Source: a virus. From it: a stretch of 24,961 nucleotides of DNA. Location of the stretch: IMG/VR virus record IMGVR_UViG_3300044631_002612, positions 1 to 24,961 of that record; one strand, 5' to 3'. Made by a program: the position numbers and the translations under genes. A model generated the notes under the pieces. The model saw only the letters and a program-made list of their open reading frames with translations, did not search any database and had not been told where the DNA came from. Of the stretch, positions 1-7,491 are shown piece by piece. The stretch's first letter is position 1. Each line of letters begins with the position of its first letter.

Positions 1-1
1 C

Positions 2-310
2 ATCGAAGATGGCGAATACTTAAACAAAAAAGAGGCAAAGTTAAGGTTTAGGCAATCAATCCTGAGCGATTGGGATAACTGCTGCGCGTATTGCGGGGAT
101 GACCTGGGGCGTGCAGCAACGCTGGATCACGTTCACCCAAAAATGAAGGGAGGGTTGACGCACCAGCAGAATTTGGTGGCGTGCTGTTTTGCCTGCAATA
201 TCGCTAAGTCGTCGGAGGATTGGATTGAGTGGTACCGGCGCCAGCCGTTTTGGACAGAGGAGCGGGAGGATCAGATTATTTATTGGGTTACGGGAGGTCT
301 TGTTGCTTAG
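2..310 (+). CDS. HNH endonuclease, 5'-truncated by the window edge
   Basis: The frame is open from base 2 to a TAG at 308-310, giving 102 residues with no start inside the window. The sequence shows CAYCGDD, then LDHVHPK, then CFACNIAKS. This is the zinc-binding CxxC, the central Asp-His metal-binding pair and the second CxxC-Asn of HNH nucleases. Such enzymes nick or cut double-stranded DNA. In phages they are either homing endonucleases or partners of the terminase in packaging. It is the only credible plus-strand gene, and its 3' end overlaps the convergent minus-strand gene by 23 bases. It lies at the far end from the terminase genes here, but could be near them if the genome is circularly permuted. 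The family is clear from the motifs; the biological role is inferred. Confidence 0.88.
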   Translation: MEDGEYLNKKEAKLRFRQSILSDWDNCCAYCGDDLGRAATLDHVHPKMKGGLTHQQNLVACCFACNIAKSSEDWIEWYRRQPFWTEEREDQIIYWVTGGLVA

Positions 311-473
311 GGTCCCAGCCCATGCCTTCGAGGTACATCATGGCGATGTAATGGTCTTCGGCGTAACGGCATACACCACCTTTGCAGGCGCGGTAGTAGA
401 TGTCGCCCGAATCGCCGATGAGTTGATCCAGGGAATAACCGCCGTGATATTCGGTGGTGTGGATGACGGACAT
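288..473 (-). CDS. small hypothetical protein, 61 aa
   Basis: A 61-residue protein with many Tyr and His residues and two cysteines (ACKGGVCRYAEDH). The Cys-x4-Cys spacing with nearby His could bind a metal, but I recognise no family. It starts with ATG inside a TGATG overlap with the stop of the upstream membrane protein gene, so the two are probably translationally coupled. Its 3' end runs 23 bases into the convergent HNH gene. It is the last minus-strand gene of the late cluster in this window. It is accepted because of the coupling and the tight packing; function unknown. Confidence 0.55.
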   Translation of the reverse strand: MSVIHTTEYHGGYSLDQLIGDSGDIYYRACKGGVCRYAEDHYIAMMYLEGMGWDPKQQDLP

Positions 474-715
474 CAGCGTCTCAGCTCCAGTTTGATGATA
501 CGAACGTCGTGATCTTTAACGGTGTCTTCTAGTTCACCAACGCGGGTTTTGAACTGTTCTTGATTTTGGATGACTCGCTCTAGTTGGGATGGAACTGTGT
601 ACACCAAGTAGCCGATGCCGGTGATGCCGCCGCCGGCGAGAAGTACCAGGAGACCGGCTGCGGCTTCTTGTTTGACGCCCCGCCAAAAACCAGTGTCAGA
701 CGGGGTTTCGGCCAC
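473..715 (-). CDS. holin-like small membrane protein with C-terminal coiled coil
   Basis: An 80-residue protein. Residues 18-40 form one hydrophobic segment rich in Ala, Leu and Gly (AAAGLLVLLAGGGITGIGYL). A charged stretch from about 45 to 80 follows, with heptad-like spacing of Leu, Val and Ile typical of a coiled coil. This is the layout of XhlA-like holin accessories and of several cyanophage membrane proteins encoded after the tail fibres, so a role in lysis is possible. No endolysin lies next to it in the window. The start is GTG at 715, because the frame is closed by the TAA at 734-736 that also ends the upstream gene. Its stop overlaps the next start (TGATG). A Gly-rich transmembrane helix plus coiled coil could equally be a membrane-anchored structural protein. 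Confidence 0.68.
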   Translation of the reverse strand: MAETPSDTGFWRGVKQEAAAGLLVLLAGGGITGIGYLVYTVPSQLERVIQNQEQFKTRVGELEDTVKDHDVRIIKLELRR

Positions 716-733
716 GGGTCCCAGCGGATCTAC

Positions 734-883
734 TTATATCTTATTCGGCGTTGGAAAGTCTTCCGGGTCGCGCCCGGTTTTTAGTATTGCGACCGCACGA
801 CGGTAGAAAAAGGAGTCGGTTTTGCCGGTGGCTTCAAGCGCCAGGCGAACTTTTTCCCAGTTCTGCCGCGTGCGGTCGTCCAT
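734..883 (-). CDS. small hypothetical protein, 49 aa
   Basis: A 49-residue protein beginning MDDRTRQNWEKV and ending in a Pro-rich tail (DFPTPNKI). It is predicted mainly helical, with mixed charge and no membrane segment. It resembles short proteins I have seen in cyanophage late regions (an 'xxWxKVxxALExxGKT...FYxRA' pattern), but I cannot name a family. The ATG at 883-881 overlaps the TAA of the upstream gene as TAATG, which strongly supports both short genes. The next gene starts 18 bases downstream. Function unknown. Confidence 0.6.
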   Translation of the reverse strand: MDDRTRQNWEKVRLALEATGKTDSFFYRRAVAILKTGRDPEDFPTPNKI

Positions 884-1020
884 TAACCCTTACCTTGGCC
901 GCGCATCTTTTTGCGGCCGTGGTTGGGCAAGGAATTTTGCCCTTGCCCTTGACGGGTGCGCTTCGGTTTGCCGGGCGTGTGCTCGACGGTCTTGGCGCCA
1001 GTCTTTGCTTTGACTGCCAT
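883..1020 (-). CDS. small very basic protein, 45 aa
   Basis: A 45-residue, strongly basic protein made of Lys/Arg, Gly, Gln and Pro, with a tail of RKKMRGQGKG. It has no hydrophobic core and is probably disordered. Proteins of this kind may bind nucleic acid or coat packaged DNA; that is inference. The start ATG overlaps the stop of the upstream gene (TGATG at 1018-1022) and its own TAA overlaps the next start (TAATG at 881-885). It is thus embedded in a chain of coupled genes, which is the main reason to accept such a short frame. Confidence 0.6.
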   Translation of the reverse strand: MAVKAKTGAKTVEHTPGKPKRTRQGQGQNSLPNHGRKKMRGQGKG

Positions 1021-1358
1021 CAGCTAGCCCAGGGAACGCCGGCGGCTTTAGACGGGTGGCGCTGCTCGTCCAGTTGAGCCTGGAGGGCAGCTTGGATTTC
1101 GTTGACTTTTTCCTCGCCGCCGATGGCTTCTTGGACCCAAGAAATGACTACATCCTCTTGGAGATCCGCAAATGGGATGAGGTTTTCGGGGCGCTCGAAG
1201 CCGACGGAGCCGTAAGCGCCAGAGCTGTAGGTGCCGTCATTGGCATCCACGGTGTAGTGGGCGGTGAAGACGAAACCGTCTGCGGTCTCGCGTTCCAGGT
1301 TGGCAATGTGCCAGGTGAACACCGTGGTGGGTGTCTCAGCAGCGGAGGCTTTGGCCAT
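1020..1358 (-). CDS. cyanophage-type small virion-associated protein (DUF7936-like)
   Basis: A 112-residue protein. The core reads as a beta-rich unit (VFTWHIANLERETADGFV, then AHYTVDANDG) followed by helical PFADLQEDVVISWVQEAI and a charged end. The pattern of 'W-x-V/I-x-N-L-E-R' followed by 'A-H-W/Y-x-V-D-A-x-D-G' and 'PFADL' matches from memory a small protein very common in cyanophage tail and fibre regions (DUF7936-like). It is often reported as a structural protein; its function is not known. The ATG at 1358 is the first in frame. The stop is coupled to the next gene (TGATG). Its place just downstream of the tail fibre fits a virion or fibre-accessory role. Confidence 0.72.
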   Translation of the reverse strand: MAKASAAETPTTVFTWHIANLERETADGFVFTAHYTVDANDGTYSSGAYGSVGFERPENLIPFADLQEDVVISWVQEAIGGEEKVNEIQAALQAQLDEQRHPSKAAGVPWAS

Positions 1359-1416
1359 GGGGAAAGTTGTTTCTGTTGGAGTTTAATGGTGATGCAACCT
1401 GTTGGAAATAGCCGGT

Positions 1417-1581
1417 TTACTCGTCCTCGTCTGCGTCTGACTCAAGCCAGCTCGGGTAAACCAAGGCGAAACACTCCGGGGATTCCACGAAGTCATCTTG
1501 GATTTCTTCCTTGCGCTGTTCGATGCGCTTTCGGCGCTCAGGACTGAAGTCCTTGGTGAGGTCTGAAAAGGGGCGCGTCAT
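1417..1581 (-). CDS. 54-aa protein with antitoxin-like leader but no HTH
   Basis: The protein starts MTRPFSDLTKDFSPERRKRI and continues EQRKEEI before a short middle segment and an acidic tail (SDADEDE). The first 27 residues look like the leader helix in front of the helix-turn-helix of HigA-type antitoxins ('F-x-x-L-x-x-x-F-S-P-E-R-R-x-R-I'). No HTH follows, so it is either a remnant or an unrelated helix. The ATG start at 1581 is 22 bases after the previous stop, with no clear ribosome binding site. The stop is the TAA at 1417-1419. It has no toxin-like partner nearby. Confidence 0.5.
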   Translation of the reverse strand: MTRPFSDLTKDFSPERRKRIEQRKEEIQDDFVESPECFALVYPSWLESDADEDE

Positions 1582-1603
1582 GAGCGTTAAAGAAGGTGAC
1601 TAC

Positions 1604-1777
1604 TCAATCTGGCCAGGCTTCATCGGCAGTAGCGCGCAACTGCTGGATAAAGACTTCCAGCTCTTCGCGGCTTCGGAACTCTTCGGTGTAGTAACTGTCT
1701 TCTTCATTGGCTAGAAAGACTTTTCCGTCTTTAGCCCAGGCTGTGTGGGGCGAGCCACGATATTCTTGTTTGGTCAT
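1604..1777 (-). CDS. small acidic hypothetical protein, 57 aa
   Basis: A 57-residue acidic protein. The first half looks like beta strands (TAWAKDGKVFLANEEDSYY), followed by a helix (FRSREELEVFIQQLRATADEA). I do not recognise it. It is the first gene after the tail fibre and is separated from it by a 91-base gap that contains a hairpin. The ATG is at 1777-1775 and the TGA at 1606-1604. The strand-strand-helix layout resembles small phage accessory proteins, but no function can be given. Confidence 0.5.
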   Translation of the reverse strand: MTKQEYRGSPHTAWAKDGKVFLANEEDSYYTEEFRSREELEVFIQQLRATADEAWPD

Positions 1778-1801
1778 GGTTTCTAGGGAACTGTGGCCGT
1801 G

Positions 1802-1825
1802 GGCACGAGCCGGAAACTCGCTGCC
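1802..1825 (-). promoter_or_regulatory. RNA hairpin between the tail fibre gene and the small-gene cluster
   Basis: On the minus strand GGCAGCGAG, a 7-base loop and CTCGTGCC form an 8-bp stem with one bulged G. No T-run follows, so it is not a classical intrinsic terminator. It may protect or process the 3' end of the fibre message, or be chance. It lies in the 91-base gap 1778-1868, which holds no gene. Confidence 0.35.
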
Positions 1826-1868
1826 CTACCACATTACAACACGGCGTCAAGCCCAGTAGGGAGTAGGA

Positions 1869-3689
1869 CTACAAGGCTTGGAGTTGAGCTTTGACTTCGG
1901 CCATCTCCGTTTCCAGTTGCTCGATGCGCTCCATCGCTTCCTGCAGCGCCTTCACCGCCTTCATGTAAAGAACGGACTGGTTAACACCCTTGGTGACTTC
2001 GCCTGTTTCGTTACCATCTGCATCGCGGTCTGGAGTTTCAAAAACAAGACCAGGGCAAACCTGCTCTAGCTCTTGAGCGATAGGACCAATCTGGCGATGG
2101 GTTTCGTGGCCGGTTTCAGCTTTGAAGTTCCAGTTGCGGATCTGAATTGCCTTCAGATCATTCCATTGAGAGCTTGAGTCAACAATGTTTTCTTTTAGCT
2201 TGGCGTCGGAAATAGCCGTATAGCTTCCGTTTGTATTTTGAACATTACCGTTGCTCCACACATAATAAACTGTTGTGCCGCCGCTTCCGTCTGTAGCCGT
2301 AGCTGACCTATTGCCAATAAAAAGTGCCGTTGAAGTTCCAGCGGCTGCGCTTACGTTTTGCAGAAAACCGGCGCTTGTGCTGTATGCCCAGATGTAGCCA
2401 GTATTACTAATCCTCATCCGCTCCGTCGGGCTGCTCGCTCCGTCGGCGGTAGTGGAGAACACTAGCCTGCCCGGCATGTCGTCAGTGCCGGGTGTGCCAT
2501 CAACCTCTGCAAGTATGGAAGCAGCACGAATGAAATTTGTTCCATCGTCGCCCTCAAACAAAAGGCAACCCAAATCATCATTCGCAGCGACTACTCCACG
2601 AGTACCGACTGCACCACTTTTGCTTTTTGCAAATGCAAGGCTTGCGGCACTAGTTACAGAGGTAGACCAGTTATTGAGCAAAATAGAGCTTGTGCTTATA
2701 CCTAACCCTCCAACTTGAAAGAAATTAGTTACAGCATTGTTGTTATTATCTGTGGAGGCAATAGCACTAGACGTGCCAACTAACAACCTGCCGGAGCTGT
2801 CGATGCGGGCGCGTTCTGTGTCGCTTCCCGTATTAAAAGTTAGAAAATCATTGCCATACACAGCGGCGTTAATAGATGCTTTTGTTGTGCCGCTGCTTCC
2901 GAAAGCTAGTTTGACTACCTGCGTGCCGGCCGTAGTATCACTATTGTTAAGCTGCAACACCTGCTGTGTACCTGCGCCGTTGCGGTTGGCATAGATCTGA
3001 CCACCTTCAACATGCAGTAAATAACCTGGCGAAGTAACACCAATCCCTACTCGGCCTATGGGGTCAATAACAAGTCGAGTTGCAGCATTGGTTGCATCAC
3101 GAAACGCAAGGCACCCAACTGGAGCGAGACTTGCGGCAGAACCAATCGAGAAAATGCTCCAGTTGTATCCGCCACTGCTTGTGTTTTCAAGCCGAACACC
3201 AGTGCCAGTAGTATCAGAACTATTTAGGGTCAACTGTGTGCTAGGGCTACTAGTCCCCAGACCTACGCGGTTGTTCGTGGCATCAACGTAGAGCGTGTTG
3301 CTGTCAATATCGACGTTGCCATTGGAGTCGATGGTCAGGCGAGCCGTGCCGCCCGTTGAAATTCCGACTTGGTTGGCACCGGGCGAATAGAAGCCTGTGT
3401 CGGTGCCGCTGTCCTTGAAGTAGATCGACGGGGCGGCGGCGGTGCCGTTTTCAAAGGCAATGTTGGTCCACTCGCCATCCAACTGGTACAGCGTGATCCA
3501 AGCGTTGTTGGCGCTGTTCCGCATCTTCATCACGCCAGCGGTCGTATCCGCCCAGCGCATGAAGGCGTAGGTGGTTGCTGGCTCGGTCGCTCCGCTGTTC
3601 TGGGTGACGATTGCGGAAAGACCGTTGTTGAGATCGGAACGGACGGCAGCGCCGGTGCCGTTAGCAATCACATAATCGTGTTGAGCCAT
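1869..3689 (-). CDS. tail fibre / receptor-binding protein with C-terminal S74 intramolecular chaperone
   Basis: A 606-residue protein. The N-terminal part and long middle consist of low-complexity beta repeats rich in Ser, Thr, Gly and Asn, including repeats of the type 'NRVGLGTSSPSTQLTL', 'GRVGIGVTSPGYLLHV' and 'GRLLVGTSSA'. These are typical of beta-helical phage fibres. From Ser494 (SDAKLKENIV) to the end is a peptidase S74 / endosialidase chaperone domain, with RNWNFKAE, IGPIAQELEQ and a terminal leucine-rich coiled coil. In this family the domain drives trimerisation, then cuts itself off before the conserved Ser. The ATG at 3689 lies 34 bases after J. Its place directly after the tip protein fits a fibre attached to J. 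The middle of the gene (about 2200-3000) looks more AT-rich than J, which is common for exchangeable receptor-binding domains. Confidence 0.9.
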   Translation of the reverse strand: MAQHDYVIANGTGAAVRSDLNNGLSAIVTQNSGATEPATTYAFMRWADTTAGVMKMRNSANNAWITLYQLDGEWTNIAFENGTAAAPSIYFKDSGTDTGFYSPGANQVGISTGGTARLTIDSNGNVDIDSNTLYVDATNNRVGLGTSSPSTQLTLNSSDTTGTGVRLENTSSGGYNWSIFSIGSAASLAPVGCLAFRDATNAATRLVIDPIGRVGIGVTSPGYLLHVEGGQIYANRNGAGTQQVLQLNNSDTTAGTQVVKLAFGSSGTTKASINAAVYGNDFLTFNTGSDTERARIDSSGRLLVGTSSAIASTDNNNNAVTNFFQVGGLGISTSSILLNNWSTSVTSAASLAFAKSKSGAVGTRGVVAANDDLGCLLFEGDDGTNFIRAASILAEVDGTPGTDDMPGRLVFSTTADGASSPTERMRISNTGYIWAYSTSAGFLQNVSAAAGTSTALFIGNRSATATDGSGGTTVYYVWSNGNVQNTNGSYTAISDAKLKENIVDSSSQWNDLKAIQIRNWNFKAETGHETHRQIGPIAQELEQVCPGLVFETPDRDADGNETGEVTKGVNQSVLYMKAVKALQEAMERIEQLETEMAEVKAQLQAL

Positions 3690-3723
3690 GCCGAGTCCTT
3701 ACCAGGACAGTATTTGTCCAACT

Positions 3724-6700
3724 TTAGCCGCCTCGGCCATAGCCAACCGCATTCCAGTTGAAGTTACGGCTAACGGCAGTCCCAGCCGAGTTTTTAAAGG
3801 TGACGGTAAAGCCGGTGCCGCTGACGCTGGTGACTTCAAAGAAATCGCCGGTTGCCATGTTTTGAGCGGTGATGCCGATGCTGGGAAGGTAGGCGTTAAC
3901 CCCACCGAGGCTTGTTGTTCCAGTCCAGAAGGCGTTGGTAAAGGTGATTGCCTTGGCGCCGGCTCCGCTGCTGACCGCTCCATCGCTGTTTTCCGTGCGG
4001 CGCTGAAAGGTGGCGTCGTAGCCCAGTTCGTCCACCAAGATGTTTTGGTCGATGGCGCTGCTGCTGAGATCGGCGCGGAATTGGAAGCCGCGACCACGGA
4101 AGGCGCCGTTGACGAATTCCTGGTATGCGGTCCAAGTTGGTGTGGCGCTGGGATTATCATTGGTGGAGCGCAACATCAGCTTGGCGTTCACCTTGTCCGT
4201 AATGGCGCCGTCCCAGTCGGACCAATCATCCACGGTGTTGGCGCGGGAGTCGATCAGGTCGGATGGGTAATAACCACGGGTGACGAAATACCGGCGAAGA
4301 TCCACAGAAAAGATGTTGCCCAGATCCAATGTGCTGGCGAATGTGTAAGTGCCAGAGCTAGCCACGGGTCCAAGTACATCCAGCGTTGGGATCAGGTCAA
4401 AATCAACAACCGAATCAATTAAGGTCGTGCCATCCAGCGTGAGCGCGTCGAACTCTTCGCTGTAGAAGGTGTCTGACTTTGTGCCTTGGAAAGACGGAAC
4501 GTCCTGATCTTCGCGGCGGGTTTGAATTGTTAGCGGCGCGATAGTGTCGGGCAGGTCGATGATTACGCTGGTTTCGCTGGCTGATTGCCGCCCACCGTCA
4601 TCTTCAAATTTCACCAGCACTTCGCCTTCTACAAGCGGAATGATTGCCTCTGTTGAGCTACCGGATTTGGCGGGAATTAGGTCAACGCTGTTGCTCCAAG
4701 TGCCGGTGCCATCGGTCAGGTTGGTGTGGCGGATATGGATTTTGCCGCCAACTTTTACGTCAAGGTCAACGGTTTCGGTCCAGCGAAGACGACCAGAGTT
4801 ATTGTTGATTGCCTCAAAGGTAAGGTTTAGAACATTGCCCGGAACGGCGGTTTTGCCGATGAGGTCGAACTGCGCGGTAGAAACATCGCTGGTTTTATTG
4901 AGATAGTTAATCGCGGTAATTTGGATGTAAAGCGTCCCTTTGCGTGTGCTGCGAATTTGCAGCGATGGCGAGGTGGTGTTTGCTTGGCTCCAGTTGTCGT
5001 TGTCGATCCGGTATTTGACGCGGAATTCGTTGACACGCTGTTTGGGGCTGGTCCAGCTCAGGTCAAAACCGGAAAAGACGCTTTGGCCGTCTTGGTATAG
5101 GTATTCGGTGCCATCAATGTTGGTTGGGGCATCAGGTTTGGCGGACAGGTTTGTAATGTCGCGCTCGGTAAGGGTGACGTCCGATTCGATGGCGTCGTAA
5201 ATGGAACTGTTGTATTCCAGTGCGGTTACACCGATTACTCCGTCTTCGCCTTCGGCAACACTCAGAACGCGATATTGCTGAGCTTCGATGTCGCTGGTTT
5301 GGATCAACCAAATGGCGTTGGCGTTGGGTGCTTCGCTAAATGCGCTGCTGACGTTGATCGTTGTGCCAGAGATGCTGCTGATGGTTTTGGTTTCCACCAA
5401 ACCAGTTGGCATCAGAACCGAAATTGTTGGGCTATTTGACAGGTTGACGGTGAGGTTGGTGCTGCTATCAACGGTGATGGCGGTTGTGGTGGCAGAACTG
5501 ACGCGGCCACTGCGGCGTGTTCCAGCTTTAAGCGGATCGGCAATGTCGATCACCATGCCGGGTCGTAGGATGATTCCGCTGTCAATGGAGACCGAGAAGG
5601 TGACGGTTTCGGTCAGGTTTTGTTCGCTCAACAGTGCCCATTTACCGGCGCGGTGGGCCTGACCTTGGCTGTAACAACCCAGCGCCTTAATGTCTTTGTT
5701 GATGATGCCGTATTTGGAAACGGCGTCTGCATCTTCAACGTATTCGTATTCAACTTCGCCCAGCGTGTCGTAGGACTGCCAAGCAACAGTTGCGGTGGTA
5801 TGGCGAGCTTTTTGTGATGTGCCGCTGTAGAGAAATAGCCCGTCGATGACGTTACTTGGTCCCAGCAGATATTGAGAATCGCCGGGTTTGTCTTGCTGCA
5901 GCACCAGCGAACCAGCGCCGTAGTACGCGATACCACGGAACAAACTGGTCATCTCTTGAATAACGTTATAAACCTCGTCGCGGCTGTTAATCAGCAGGTT
6001 GCAGGAGAAACGCGGCTCCAGTCCGCCTTTGCCGTTGCTGACCAGCGTGTTGCAGTATTGGCTGATTGCGTAAAAGTCGTATTTATCCAGGCTGCTGGCG
6101 GGGATGCTGGCGCCGTAGCGCGTGTTGGTCAACAGGTCATATAGGCACCAGGCGGGGTCGTTGCACCACGTAGCAGCACCAAAAGTGCCGTCCCAAACGC
6201 CGGCGTAAGTTACGCGCCCCGGATATGTAGTTGTATCTACGGTTGCGTTTGACGGCAAAGAAATTTTGATGCCTCGGATTAAATATTTACGGGTTGGAAT
6301 TGAATCAAACTGGCGCGAATCAAAACGAAGGTACGTAAGTGCGCTATTGGGATACCTGAGTTTTTCGTCGATAATTTCGGTATAGCTGAACCAGTAGGTT
6401 AGGTTTTGGCGGCGTGTTGTTATTTCGTCGTCGCTGACGCGAACAACTTTGATGTCAACGGGAAATGCTCCAGAAAGCGAGAGCATGTAATCCCGCTGGT
6501 AAGGATTGCTGGTTTTACCGCTGATAGTGTCAGTTACAACTGTTGTGTATCCACCGGAGTTGTACTGGACTTGGATTTCAATCTGAACGCTGTGGCCGAT
6601 GATGTCGCCGTTGTCTTGGAAGATTTGTAGAGCGGGTATTTGCAACGTTACGCGCACACGATCCACGTCGGAATCGGTGATAGTGCGGACAACTGGAGTG

Positions 6701-7491
6701 TCTTTGAAAACTTCAACGTTTACGCCCTTTTCGCTTTCAGTGCCAATCTGCTGGCTTATGTAACTCTGGGCTTGTGTACCGTTACGGGTTTCAATAGTGA
6801 AGCCAGAAAAATTGTTGTTTCCAGCATCATCTTCCAGTTGAGTACCAGCCAGATAGACGCCTTTGTTGCCGTTTTCGATGCCTTGAATTTCCCCTTCGGA
6901 CAGCAGATCCAGCACGCTGCCGTATTGGACGGACTGGAGTGAGTCGTCGGCTTCTGTTGGCGTGCGACTTCCACCGCCTCCGCCACCGCCACCTTTGCTG
7001 CCGCCACCTCCTCCACCGCCGCCACCAGAACCAGCAATGCCGAGCCCGAGGCCGGCGTTGTGTACGCGGATTCCACCGGCAATGAATGTGTGGTGGCCTT
7101 CGACGGTCAGGTTGTAAACCGTGCCAGTGCAGAATTCGGTTTTGCCAACGATGGGGCGAAGATGACCGTTGTGGTCAACGAGGCAGTCGTCAGAACCGAG
7201 CGTGTCAACTTCGACAAAGGCGTTGAACTGGTTGAGCACCCAGTGGTTCGGGGTGGCATCAAGATGCTGTCCGCCCCAGAGCGTGTAGCGGATGACGCGC
7301 TCGCCTTCGTGCTCGTGGACCTTGAGGACTTTGGCTTCGTGGATTTTGCCGGCGTCGTCAAAACTCCAGACAAGATCGCCTGGCTGCAGTTCATCAATGC
7401 GGCGATTGCCTGCAGGTGTGGCAACAGGTGTGTGCCCTAAAAAGCAGCCACCACCGCCACCGCCGCCACCAGCACCAACAATTCGTGTCAT
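3724..7491 (-). CDS. tail tip / host specificity protein (lambda J-like) with an N-terminal Hint insertion
   Basis: A 1,255-residue protein, close in size to lambda J (about 1,130) plus an insertion. From residue 177 (TPTEADDSLQS) it follows J: LSEGEIQGIENG, later WFSYTEIIDEKLRYPN, YAGVWDGTFG, AWCLYDLLTNTRYG and AISQYCNTLVSNGKGGLEPR. These match 'YSGIWDGTF', 'AWCLWDMLTHPRYGM' and 'GTEPRITCNAYL' in J. Fibronectin-III-like segments lie at about 800-990, and a beta-rich C-terminal part at about 1000-1255 probably contacts the receptor or fibre. Residues 6-15 and 156-174 are poly-glycine, and between them sits a 130-residue Hint domain (separate entry). The start ATG overlaps the I-gene stop (ATGA). 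J forms the trimeric tip that contacts the host surface and lets DNA out. The family assignment is firm; the insertion is the odd part. Confidence 0.95.
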   Translation of the reverse strand: MTRIVGAGGGGGGGGCFLGHTPVATPAGNRRIDELQPGDLVWSFDDAGKIHEAKVLKVHEHEGERVIRYTLWGGQHLDATPNHWVLNQFNAFVEVDTLGSDDCLVDHNGHLRPIVGKTEFCTGTVYNLTVEGHHTFIAGGIRVHNAGLGLGIAGSGGGGGGGGGSKGGGGGGGGSRTPTEADDSLQSVQYGSVLDLLSEGEIQGIENGNKGVYLAGTQLEDDAGNNNFSGFTIETRNGTQAQSYISQQIGTESEKGVNVEVFKDTPVVRTITDSDVDRVRVTLQIPALQIFQDNGDIIGHSVQIEIQVQYNSGGYTTVVTDTISGKTSNPYQRDYMLSLSGAFPVDIKVVRVSDDEITTRRQNLTYWFSYTEIIDEKLRYPNSALTYLRFDSRQFDSIPTRKYLIRGIKISLPSNATVDTTTYPGRVTYAGVWDGTFGAATWCNDPAWCLYDLLTNTRYGASIPASSLDKYDFYAISQYCNTLVSNGKGGLEPRFSCNLLINSRDEVYNVIQEMTSLFRGIAYYGAGSLVLQQDKPGDSQYLLGPSNVIDGLFLYSGTSQKARHTTATVAWQSYDTLGEVEYEYVEDADAVSKYGIINKDIKALGCYSQGQAHRAGKWALLSEQNLTETVTFSVSIDSGIILRPGMVIDIADPLKAGTRRSGRVSSATTTAITVDSSTNLTVNLSNSPTISVLMPTGLVETKTISSISGTTINVSSAFSEAPNANAIWLIQTSDIEAQQYRVLSVAEGEDGVIGVTALEYNSSIYDAIESDVTLTERDITNLSAKPDAPTNIDGTEYLYQDGQSVFSGFDLSWTSPKQRVNEFRVKYRIDNDNWSQANTTSPSLQIRSTRKGTLYIQITAINYLNKTSDVSTAQFDLIGKTAVPGNVLNLTFEAINNNSGRLRWTETVDLDVKVGGKIHIRHTNLTDGTGTWSNSVDLIPAKSGSSTEAIIPLVEGEVLVKFEDDGGRQSASETSVIIDLPDTIAPLTIQTRREDQDVPSFQGTKSDTFYSEEFDALTLDGTTLIDSVVDFDLIPTLDVLGPVASSGTYTFASTLDLGNIFSVDLRRYFVTRGYYPSDLIDSRANTVDDWSDWDGAITDKVNAKLMLRSTNDNPSATPTWTAYQEFVNGAFRGRGFQFRADLSSSAIDQNILVDELGYDATFQRRTENSDGAVSSGAGAKAITFTNAFWTGTTSLGGVNAYLPSIGITAQNMATGDFFEVTSVSGTGFTVTFKNSAGTAVSRNFNWNAVGYGRGG
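7057..7446 (-). other. Hint domain (mini-intein or BIL-type) inside the J gene
   Basis: Residues 16-145 of J. They begin at Cys16 (CFLGHTPVATPAG), followed by IDELQPGDLVWSFDD, which is splicing block A. Block B is present as ATPNHWVL, with the TxxH catalytic His. The end is VYNLTVEGHHTFIAGGIRVHN, block F with the penultimate His and terminal Asn. At 130 residues there is no room for a homing endonuclease. The residue after the Asn is Ala146, not the Cys/Ser/Thr needed by ordinary inteins, as seen in A-type bacterial intein-like (BIL) domains. All residues needed for N-terminal thioester formation and Asn cyclisation look intact, so cleavage or non-canonical splicing is possible. Poly-Gly lies on both sides. 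Confidence 0.9.

Noticed and set aside
3697-3722. Short inverted repeat GGACA-N5-TGTCC between J and the fibre gene
   Set aside because: Only 5 bp of stem and no T-run; too weak to call a terminator or operator.
3688-4422. 244-codon plus-strand frame opposite the end of J
   Set aside because: Antisense to a clear J-like protein, no recognisable domain, and no transcription context on that strand.
6971-7028. Poly-Gly coding tracts as a possible sequencing or assembly fault
   Set aside because: Codons vary between GGT, GGC and GGA, the frame stays open on both sides, and J continues normally; a real linker is more likely.
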